Assembly (NCBI GenBank): GCA_026770585.1
Contig: MU646308.1
Coordinates: forward strand, 1,505,227 to 1,519,600
Source of the DNA: Baffinella frigidus
Taxonomy: Eukaryota; Cryptophyceae; Cryptomonadales; Baffinellaceae
Length of the DNA: 14,374 nt
Direction of reading: 5' to 3'
Shown: positions 1-9,600 of the stretch, piece after piece
How positions within the stretch are numbered: position 1 is the stretch's first letter
Layout: the number at the start of each line of letters is the position of its first letter
Position numbers and translations under genes: made by a program
The notes under the pieces: generated by a model
The model's input: the letters and a program-made list of their open reading frames with translations, nothing else
Told to the model about the DNA's origin: nothing
The model's database searches: none

Positions 1-99
1 AGGAATATCAGCGCGTGGCTTTGCAGGAATATCAGCGCGTGGCTTTGCAGGAATATCAGCGCGTGGCTTTGCAGGAATATCAGCGCGTGGCTTTGCAGG
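1..99 (+). repeat. 24-bp minisatellite, four perfect copies, running off the left edge
   Basis: Unit begins AGGAATATCAGCGCG; copies start at 1, 25, 49 and 73. All three plus frames are open through it because 24 is a multiple of three (one reads EYQRVALQ; it stays open to a stop at 162-164), and two minus frames are open (LQSHALIF, PAKPRADI). Coding use cannot be decided here. Confidence 0.95.
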
Positions 100-127
100 C
101 AAATTCCTTCGCTGAGACCTCCCTGTG

Positions 128-302
128 TAGAGCGCTGTGCAGAGAAGTTGGCCACGGGAAATAATGGGAAATCGAGAAATTGGAGCCATTTTGTCAACTT
201 TTGAGAAATTTAGTACCATGAATATCTCAAAAGTGTACAAAATGGCACCAATTTCCCCATTTCCCCATTTTTCGGTAGCCAACTTCTCTGCACAGCGCTC
301 TA
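128..302. mobile_element. 175-bp foldback (MITE-like) element with perfect 25-bp inverted ends
   Basis: 128-152 and 278-302 are perfect inverted repeats, and pairing continues inward with mismatches to almost the centre (AAATTGG-GCCATTTTGT arms, TTTTGAGA/TCTCAAAA). TA stands at both outer ends and could be a Tc1/mariner-type target duplication. No ORF inside. Its end sequence recurs at 1658, 11268 and 11758. Confidence 0.85.
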
Positions 303-669
303 GCACCCGTGTCCTGATAAAGAAACGGGGCGCACCACAACGAAACGGGATCGAACCGAAGCGGGCCAAGTCTGTTACCGTGAGCGTTTTGAGTCTGTCA
401 TCGTGAGCGTTTTGATGGTGCTGAGTGCCGAAGCGGCCCCGGCTTAGGCGCATACACTTTGGACCACTTGTCTCCAGGCTTGACAGTAATAAAGAAGAAG
501 CAGAAAAGAAGAAGAAGATATGTTACCCCGTCTCAGTTTTAGGTGTAAGGTTTAGGTTTAAACTCTAACAAAAGAAAGGAAGAAGAGAAGAAGAGAAGAA
601 GAGAAGAAGGGGTCGAACCGTGAGTCTCGAGCTGAAACACAGTGAAGAGCGCCAGTCCTGGTTCGGGAA
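303..669 (+). other. Unassigned stretch left of exon 28
   Basis: Contains a 23-bp direct repeat (370-392, 393-415, GTCTGT.A.CGTGAGCG) and AAGAAG-rich tracts (490-525, 571-612). I find no exon continuing the REJ frame on the minus strand, so this is intron or the gene is broken here. Confidence 0.6.
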
Positions 670-796
670 TAGGGTTTAGAGTTTGGGGATTGGGGTTTTG
701 GGTTTTGGGTTTTGGGTTTTGGGTTTTTAGGTTTTGGGTTTTGGGTTTTGGGTTTTGGGTTTTGGGTTTTGGGTTTTGGGTTTTGGGTTTTGGGGT
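670..796 (+). repeat. Telomere-like array, GGGTTTT variant
   Basis: About 15 near-perfect GGGTTTT heptamers with one TTTTTAGG interruption, immediately downstream of exon 28 in the transcript. Confidence 0.95.
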
Positions 797-801
797 CCCA
801 C

Positions 802-873
802 CGGAGGGAGGGATGATCTCCAGCGAGCCCCCCAACGGCGGAACATTCACGGGAGCTGACAGCTCCGCATACC
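802..873 (-). CDS. Exon 28 (72 nt, phase 1/1): NVPPLGGSL
   Basis: Acceptor GATCTCGCAG with a branch-point-like CTCTAAC 21-27 nt upstream; donor CCG|GTGGGA. It encodes (G)YAELSAPVNVPPLGGSL and EIIPPSG. VN-PP-GGSL--PSG is the conserved linker to the next REJ sub-unit, which should follow left of base 1 but was not found in 1-801. Confidence 0.85.
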
Positions 874-3800
874 CTGCGAGATCAAACACTGTTAGAGAGC
901 CGGGAGGAAACCACACACACACACACACACTTTCTCTCTATCACGCACACACACACACACACACACGCTCTCTCCCCCTCTCTCTCTCTCTCTCTCTCTC
1001 ACTGACACGCGAACGAGGGGTGGAAGACGTTTGGTAGGGTATGGACGACGGAATGCCGATCGTTTGGCCAAACCCTGTCTGCATTTGTGACTGGGGTGGT
1101 TTCGGGTTTCGGGTTTCTGGTTTCGGGTTTCTGGTTTCAGGTTTCGGGTTTCGGGTTTCGGGTTTCGGGTTTCGGGTTTCGGGTTTCTGGTTTCTGGTTT
1201 CAGGTTTCGGGTTTCGGAATTCTGGTTTCGGGTTTCTGGTTTCTGGTTTCTGGTTTCTGGTTTCGGGTTTCGGGTTCAGGATACCTGACGCGCCAGCGGA
1301 GTCAGTGATCGTGCCTCGTCTGTGATCGAGCCTATGTGAGCAGCAAAAACGGCATTCCGCTGCCGGAATGCCGATCGTTTGGCCAAACCCTGTCTGCGTT
1401 TTCGACTCAGGGGGCTGCGGTGCAGGGTTTCGGGTTCAGGGTTTAACCTGAAGAACCGGCGGAGTCAGTGATGGTGACGCGGAGGCGGAGCGTGTGCCCC
1501 GGGGTCAGGAGCCCCGCCGCGAATATCAGCAGCGGCGCTGTCGTCGACGTGCGGATTTGCGGGCCTGTTTAGGGATAGGGTGTGGGGATTCAGGCATGTG
1601 CGAGCCTGCGCGAGGTGTTGTTGATCTCAGCACTCCGGCCCCGTACTGTCAACGTGTACCATTATTGCATTATTTTCGCGGTCAACTTCTCTGCACACCG
1701 CTGTAGCAGGAAGTGAGGAGCCCCGCCGCGAATATCAGCAGCGGCGCTGTTGTTGACGTGCGGATTTGCGGGCCTGCGTGAGGTGCAAGGTAGATGTAAG
1801 GCTACCCGGAAACGGGAATTCAAACAAACTCCCATGGCGCGAGGCCGGTCCGCTAAAATCATCTCGGTGATGAGGTGGATCCGGATCAGTTGGTCGACAA
1901 TGAAGGACTCTCTCTCCATGTGTCCTGGGGTCAGGAGCCCCGCCGCGAATATCAGCAGCGCTGCTCCACGTGCGGATGTGTGGGCCTGCGGAGTTGTGGA
2001 GGGTTTAGGGGTTCAGGGTTAAGGGGTCCAGCGTTTCGGGTTTGGGCGCGTGGAACGGGTGCCTGTTGCTCTGAGCGTCCCATAAGAGAGTGTTGTTCAG
2101 GGGGTTGGATTCCTAGCTACAGACTTGTAGGCCGCCGGCTGCACGGGCGAAAAGTATCTGCCCGGACCAAAAATTGCACGCCGGGAGTGGATAGGTTGCG
2201 GACTCGGAAGCAAGAGAGAGAGTGACAGAGCGAGAGAGCGAGAGAGCGAGAGAGAGAGCAACCTGGGGTGAGAAGCTCCGAGTCAACCTCCCCGAGCGAC
2301 TCCCACACCACCACAGGTCGCAGCGTCCTCTCCCATGATGGATCCACGGCTGCTTGTAGCACCTGGTTTGGGGTTTGGGTTGTGGGTTTTGGGTTTTGGA
2401 ATTTTGGGGTTTGGGGTTTGGGGTTTGGAGTTTGGAGTTTGGGGTTTGGGGTGTGGGGTTTGGGGTTTAGGGTTTGAGATGCAGGGCTTAGGGTTTGGGT
2501 TTTAGGGCTTGGGGTTTGGGGTTTAGGGTTTGGGGTGTAGGAGTTAGGGTTTAGACCAGCGGGCGGTCGGCTGAGAGGCGCGGGAATGGCATCGAGCTCT
2601 CGCACTGGAAGATTGTGCCCACCTGGTTAAGAGTTTAGGGTGTAGGGTTTAGGGTGTAGGGTTTAGGGATTTGGGGTTAGGATTAGGTGTCGAGGGTTTA
2701 GGGGTTAGGGTTTAAGGTTTAGGGTTTAGGGTTTAGGGTTTAGGGTTTAGGGTTTAGGGTTTAGGGTTTAGGGTGTAGAGTTTAGGGTTTAGGGTTTGAG
2801 CTCTCGCACTGGAAGATTGTTCCCACTTGCGCTGCGGGTTACGGGTTACAGGCGATGTTGTACGTTTTCGTGTTTCTTGCTTTTTGTTTGTGTGCTTTGT
2901 GTTTTGTGTTGTGTGGTTTGTGTTCAGGGTTTTATGTCAAGGGTTAAGGGTGTGGGGTTTAGGATATAGGTTTCAGGCTTTTGGGCTTATGGTTGACGGT
3001 TTTGGGTTCATGGTTGAGAGATTAGGTATTAGGGATGAGGGTTCAGGTTGTAGGGTGGAGGGTTAGGGGTTTCGCACTTTGCTCGGATCGCAAACGGTGA
3101 TGTAGACGGGGATGTTCTTCGCTCCCTCGACGACCGCGAAGGAGACGGATGAAGAGGACGGGTTGCTGGTGCGGGGGGTGGGGATTATGGTTTATGGTTT
3201 ATGGTTTATGGTTTATGATTTATGGTTTATGGTTTATGGGTTATGGTTTATGGTTTATGGTTTATGGTTTATGGTTCAGGGATTGACGATTGGTGTTTGG
3301 GGCTTGGGGCTTGGGGTTCAGACAATTAAGGGTTTAGGGTTCAGGGTTTAGCGTTCATTGCTCAGGGATGAGGGTGTAGGGTGTAGGTGAAACCTGAACG
3401 AAGACGGCGAGGATGCGGGGAAGACGAGAGACGCGTTGAAGAGGGCCTCGGCGTTACGCGTGCTTGTCAGGGTCACCTGTGGAGAGGTGGGTAGTTAGGA
3501 GGGTGCAGGGTGCAGGGTGCAGGGTGCAGGGGACAGGGTACAGGATTTTGGGGCCAGGGTCTGGAGATTGATTGGTATGTGCTGGCCAGGGTCACCTGCG
3601 GCGGGGCAGGTGGTTAGGAGGGTGCAGGGTGCAGGGTGCAGGGGACAGGGTTGGGAGATTGGTGGTTGACAGGGTCACCCGTGGCATGGGCAAGGTTTAG
3701 TGTTTAGTGTTTATTGTTGAGTGTTTAGTGTTATTGTTGAGTGTTTAGTGTTTATTGTTGAGTGTTGAGTGTTTGGGGTTTAGGGGGTAGGGTATGCGGT

Positions 3801-6555
3801 ACAGGAGGGTACACAGTCAGGAGTAATGTGGGGTTCAGGGTTTAGGGTTTAAGGTTTAGGGTTCAGGGTTGGGAGATTTGTTCGTGGCGGTTAGGGTCAC
3901 CTGTGCCGGGGCGGGTGGTCAGGAGGGTGCAATGTGCAGGATACAGGGTTGAGGGGCCAGGGGTGAGGGGCCAGGGTCTGGAGATTGATTAGTATGTGGT
4001 TGTCAGGGTCACGTGTGACGGGGCGGGTGGTTAGTAGGGTGCAGGGTACAGGGTGCATGGGACAGGGACGGGATATCGGTTCGTGGTTGTCAGAGTCACC
4101 TGTGGCGGGGGCAAGGTTCAGGGTCAAGTGTTTAGTGTTTAGTGTTTAGTGTTTAGGGTTTCGTGTTGAGTGTTTGGGGTTTAGGGGGTAGGGTACAGGG
4201 TACAGGAGGATACGCAGTCGGGAGCAGGTTACAGGGTGCAGGGAAGGAGGTGAGCCACCACACGCGGAACGGAAGGCATAAAATAAACATAGACAATATC
4301 ACTTCAAATACTGGAATGCATGACAGATGCGACGCGGGGGCCTGACCTCGTACACAACCCCAACAACTAGCCCCGCCTTCGGGATAGTCAGCTCCGCGAG
4401 ATTTGTCGGAGCCCCCCCGAGGTCGCACGCCTTCGTCGCGGCGCCAAGGCACCACCCTCCCGTGGCTCGCTCCCCGCATGCGGCCACCTGAGAATCCAGA
4501 GGAAGAGACATTGGTCAAATGCGATGGACGTGTGTTACTGCAAACCCAGGGCACCACCCTCCCGTGGCTCGCTCACCGCATGCCATCACCTGCCCATGGA
4601 GAGATGTTTATTACTGCTGAGTCCTTTCTTACTGCAAACTTATCTCAGAAAACGAGTTCTAAAACTCGTTTTCTTAAGTCAATTCTCCTACAAATTTGTC
4701 AACTTATGCGGAGAGTAAAGAATAAGTTGACGAATTTGTAGGGGGATTGACTTAAGAAAACGAGTTTTAGAACTCGTTTTCTGAGATAAAAACACGGCTT
4801 TGTGCAACGCGAGAGATCCAATGTGAGAGACCTTTATTACGCCATCCGATGTGAGAGAAGTGTTTTGGTACCAACACGGCTGTACAGCCATGCACCCCCG
4901 CCGTGGATGCGGGTGAGAAGGACACAGCGAGCGGTCATGTGCACTCTACACGGTGTGCCTGACCACTCACTAGTCCTTATAGTCTGCCCTTGGTCTGGGG
5001 CGAAGAAGAGAGATAACGAGAGAACGAAAGAGAGCAAGAACGAGAGAGCATGCGTGAGTGAGAGAGAGCGAGAGAGAGAGAGCGCGAGAGAGCACGAGAG
5101 AGAGCGCGCGCAAAAGAGCGATAGCGAGAGAGAGAGCGCGCGAGGGAGCGAGACAAAGAGATCGAGCGAGAAACGGGGCGGGGGGGGGGGCGAACCTGGC
5201 GACGGCAGCTCCACACCGACAGAATCCCCTTCGGGGGAGCTCGCTCCTTGGCGGACATCGGACGAAGCTTCCCGGGCACCCAGAGAGGCGGGGGGGGGGG
5301 GGGGGCCAGCCCGGTGACATCCGCCTGTTGTGCGTGGCGGGGTGTCAGCCTGAGCTCGTCACGGCCCACCCACGACTCTGTCGAACTGGTGCCGACTTCT
5401 TTTCACAGAAGCCGAAAACGAAACCGCCTGCTCTGCAATGTCTGAGGGCCTCCCTAGTCTAGGACGAGCCCGCCTCGGACCGTTAAATCGACTGGGGAGC
5501 TCCTCACATCGGTGGACTGTATTGCCTCGGGCCGTTAGATCGACTACTGAAAACACGGGCACGGCTCGGAGGGGGAGGTGGGAGGGACCTCGGGATCGAA
5601 GGAGCGCGAGGAGTGCAGCACCAGATCCGCCGTTATCGATACCTAGTTTCGGGTTTAGGGTTTAAGGTTTATGCTTTAAGGTTTAGGGTTTAGGATTTGG
5701 GGTTTAGAGTTTAGGGTTTGGGGTGTAGGGTTTAGGGTTTGGTGTTTAGGGTTTAGGGCCAGGCTAGCTGAAAAATTGTTCAAGGTTTAGAGGTGCAGAC
5801 CAGGCCGCGTGGGGAGACGCCGGCGATGAGTGCGGCGAGCGGGCGGACTTGCGTTCGCACTTGCACCGTGGCTGTGTTCGTGCGCTCGATGGAAGCCTGT
5901 GGGAGGGAGCGTGGCAGAGTGTGCGTGAGAGTGCGAGAGAGAGCGAGAGAGAGAGAGAGAGATAGAGCGAGCGAGCAAGCCTTCGCACTTGCACCGTGGC
6001 TGTGTTCGCGCGCCCGATGGAGGCATGCGGGAGGGTTTGGGGGCTGGCGTTTAGGGTTTAGGGTGCAGCGTTCAGGGTTTAGGGTTGAGGGTTTAGGGTT
6101 GAGGGTTCAGGGTTCAGGGTTCAGAATGCAGGGCTCAGGGTTCAGGGTTTGGTGCTCGCGAAATGAATATATCCACAATGTGTAGTATTTTAACACAAAA
6201 AATCGACGGGAGGCACACCTGAGACGCGGTGATGGTGAACTCGAGGAGAACGCCCGGCGGGAGCTTGTCCCCTGGATAGTGATAAGGCATTAATTTGTGG
6301 AGTTTACGTTTCAGGGTTTATGGTTTATGGTCGAAGTGTTAGGGATTAAGTTTGAGGGTGTATGGTTTATGGTTTATGGTTTATGGTTTATGGTTTATGG
6401 TTTATGGTTTATGGTTTACGGCGCATGGTTATGGTTTATGGTTTACGGCGCATGGTTATGTTTTATGTTTTATGGTTTATGTTTTATGGTTTATGGTTTG
6501 GGGTTTATGGTTTGGGGTTTAGAACCTGAGATGCCAAGGCCGAAGCTCGCGACGC

Positions 6556-6603
<48 letters not shown>

Positions 6604-9600
6604 GCGAGAGAGAGAAAGAGAGCGAAAACGAGAGAGAGGTTTAGGGTTTAGGACCTGGGATGTCAAGGCCGAAGCTCGCGACGCCTCTTGTCGAGAGGGA
6701 TGCGAGGGGGGGCACGCGGGAACAGGGCCCAGAGAGACACTCGACCTTCCACCTGACCACACGAGGCGGATCAAACACCCTTTTTAAAACCCGGGGAGCT
6801 GTACAAGCAAGGCAGTGTGTAGTAATTTTCATGTGTTTGGAGACGTGTCCCCCCGCTTTTCCAGGGGACACGTGACCAACTCCGTACAAAACGCCTACAA
6901 TTGACATTTAAAAAGGGTCGAGAGGGATGCGAGGGGGGGCACGCGGGAACATGGCCCGGAGAGACACTCGACTTTCCACCTGGGGAGAAGGGTGGAACGC
7001 GCAGGGTTCAGAGAATGGTGTTGGTGCATCCGTTGCGAGCCACACCTTCGCCGAATGTGCACATTTCGTGCACATTTCAACACATTTCGTGAACCCGTGG
7101 CTATCCCACACAGCGGACTTCGAAGGAAGTTTGAATAACCCCTAAGCGATAAGACCCAGGACCCTACGGTAGGCCACCCGTAGGGACATAGGGGGGTTCC
7201 TACGGATAAGGTAACGGAAACTCGGCTCGAAATGGGCCGAAAATCCTTTCTTAGCCCGCTGTGTGGCCTATGAGAACCGCAGGGCCCGGGGAGACATTCG
7301 ACTCGCCACCTGGAGAGCACCGTGCATGGGTTTCTCGAAATCAAGGACACGCCCCGCCCCATATGGAGGAACATGTGGAGGTCTGTTCCAAGGCAAGGCG
7401 AGCCACCAACGCCCCTGGCGCCTGTGCTCAACCACGCTGCTGCTTACCCACGCTCAGCGCCATTTCTAGCGGCGTATCCCACCTTGGAACTTTCACGCAC
7501 CGGCTCAACCCCCCGGCGAAACCTCGTGCATCGGCAGCAATCTCATCCGGACGAGTATTTGTGATAAATACTCACCGGCAACGAAATTTACTACACAACT
7601 GCTTGAACAATTACAAGTATGATTCATTTGTGTAGTACATTTCGTTGCCGTGGAGTATTTATAATAAATACTTACCGCGATTGAATCCCCGTACATCCAG
7701 CGCTGCTGAAGCAGGCTAGGCTATCCCATCTATATCTGGGGTGACTACATCGGAGTTCCCCACTCAGTTGCAGTTCCCCAACCTATCCACACGCCTAGCG
7801 CACAGCTCAAGAAAGGGTGTAGGGCGTAGGGTGTAGAGTGTAGGGTGTAGGGTGTAGGGTGTAGGGTGTAGGGTGTAGGGTGTAGGGTGTAGGGTGTAGG
7901 GTCGAGGGAGAGAAGCGTACGCGTAGGTAAGGACAGCGACGCCTTCCACAGAAGGGTCGAGGAGCGAGCACGTCGCGGCCCTACCCCGCGCCACTAGCTG
8001 CAGCGGTTGGTCTGCCGTCATCACTCGCGTATCCTCCCCCTCGATTTGCAACTGTGCGGAGGGGGGGGAGGAGGTTGAGTTTGGGCTCTGCCCCGCGCCA
8101 CTAGCTGTAGCGGTTCGTCTGCCGTCATCACCCGCGTGTCCTCTCCTTCGATTTGTAGCTGCGGTGTGGGGTTTAGGGTTTGGGGTTTGGGGTTTGGGGT
8201 TTGGGGTTTGGTGTCTGGTGTCTGGTGTCTGGGGTTTGGGGTACGGACCAGGGGTTTGGTGTACTCGTTGTTTCTCGGCCCGCTTGGCTGTTGGCCCTGG
8301 TTTAGGGTTTGGGGTTTAGAGTTTAGGGGTTAGGGTTTAGGGTGTAGGGTTTAGGGTTTAGGGTGTAGGGTTTAGGGTTTAGGGTTTAGGGTTAAGGTTT
8401 AAGGGTACAGGGTGTAGGGTGCATGGTTTGGGGTTTGGGGTTTGAGGTTTAGGGTGCAGGGTTTATGGTGTATGGTTTGGGGTATAGGGGTTAGGGTTTA
8501 GGGTGTGGAGTTTGGTTTTTAGGGTACCTTTTTCTTCTGGAACGTGTATCGGCCGTACCCAACCGCCCCCAGCCAGTTTGTCAGCTGCATCAGGAGTGTG
8601 TAGGACCCCAGCGCAACCCCCCCTGGTTTAGGGTGTGGGGTTATGTCAATATTGCAAGCGTTCGAGAAAAGGAGGAGCGTGGAGGACCCCAACGCGTTAA
8701 GAGACTAGGATTTAAACCTTCAACGGGTTAGGGCTAAGTGACTAGGATTTAACCCTTCAACGGTTTAGGGCCTAGGATTTGGACCTTCGACCGTTAAGGG
8801 TCCAGGGTCTAGACCTTCAATGGTTTAGGGCCTGCGGTTTAGACCTTGTATACTTTAGAGCCCAGGGTTTAGACCTTAATCGGTTTAAAGTTTAGGGTTA
8901 AGGGTTTAGGGTTAAGGGTTTAGGGTTAAGGGTTTAGGGTTTAGGGTCTAGGGTTTAGGGTTTAGGGTGTAGGTAGGGGCTAGACCTTCAATGAGGGTGG
9001 GGATGCCTTGGAGCGAGGGCGGGTAGGCCTGTTTGAGGTTCGGGGTTTAGGGTTCAGGGTTTAGGGTTTAGGGTTTAGGGTTGAAGATTTAGAGGTTTAG
9101 GGTTTAGGGTTTAGGGTTTAGGGTTTAGGGTTTAGGGTTTAGGGTTTAGGGGTTTAGGGTTTCGAGGTTTAGGGGTTTAGGGGTTTATGGTTGATGGTTT
9201 AGGGGTTAGGGGTTAGGGGTTAGGGGTTAGGGGTTAGGGTGTAGGCGTTAGGGTTTAGGGTTGAGAGGCTTAGAGGTTTAGGGTTTAGGGGTTTAGGGGT
9301 TGCCTGGATATCGTGCAACATGAAGTTCTTCTGGTTGGCGAGCGCCTCATCCACTGCCACAAGGTCCGCCTGCCGGGTTTGGGGTTTGGGGTTTGGGGTT
9401 TGTGGTTTGTGGTTTGTGGTTTGTGGTTTGGGGGTTGGGGGTTGGGGGTTGGACCCGCCTGCCGGAGAACCTTTCGTCAGTTCCACCAGCTCTCATAGTG
9501 GGAGCAAGCAGTATTTCCCGAGTCCCCTCATTTGTAGGCGAGGTCGTCGGAATCCGACGACCTGTGCTACACATCAATGGAATCGAAAAAGGCGATGTGG

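Larger units (their letters stand above)
1050..1476 (+). repeat. Local duplication [33-mer - TTTCGGG array - exon-27 edge]
   Basis: The same 33 bp occur at 1050-1082 and 1365-1397, each followed by a TTTCGGG array and then the GGAGTCAGTGAT exon edge. The array is about 180 bp in the first unit and about 25 bp in the second. A hairpin (9-bp arms) sits at 1351-1372. Confidence 0.8.
6980..7815 (-). other. Long repetitive intron, no exon recognised
   Basis: Apart from the exon-17 edge copy (7281-7309), the 115-bp repeat and the palindrome, 7310-7552 and 7674-7815 are unique DNA with scattered short open stretches lacking paired splice sites. Confidence 0.55.

Noticed and set aside
137-406. 89-aa plus-strand ORF
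   Set aside because: Mostly lies inside the foldback element 128-302 and has no protein-like composition.
1662-1919. 85-aa minus ORF starting MERESFIVDQ
   Set aside because: Fuses the tail of a frameshifted exon-27 copy with a repeat end; no family motif and no clean splice borders.
3477-4240. CRISPR-like array because of regularly repeated motifs
   Set aside because: Repeat intervals are uneven, spacers are themselves repeats, and the context is a eukaryotic intron.
4837-4997. Exon candidate reading WSGTPCRVHMTARCVLL on the minus strand
   Set aside because: Acceptor AGGGCAG and a possible donor exist, but the stretch fits no motif and would interrupt the good exon 21-22 junction.
4802-5369. 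Long ORFs on both strands over the GA tract (RERERESARE / SLSLSRSLAR)
   Set aside because: Low-complexity translation of GA repeats; open in several frames on both strands at once.
7100-7240. tRNA or snRNA gene within the 115-bp repeat
   Set aside because: It has a stem-loop but no cloverleaf, A/B box pair or recognised snRNA motif that I can identify.
2700-9300. A chromosome end or subtelomere
   Set aside because: Arrays are short, degenerate, internal and alternate with exons of one gene; nothing shows a terminal array.
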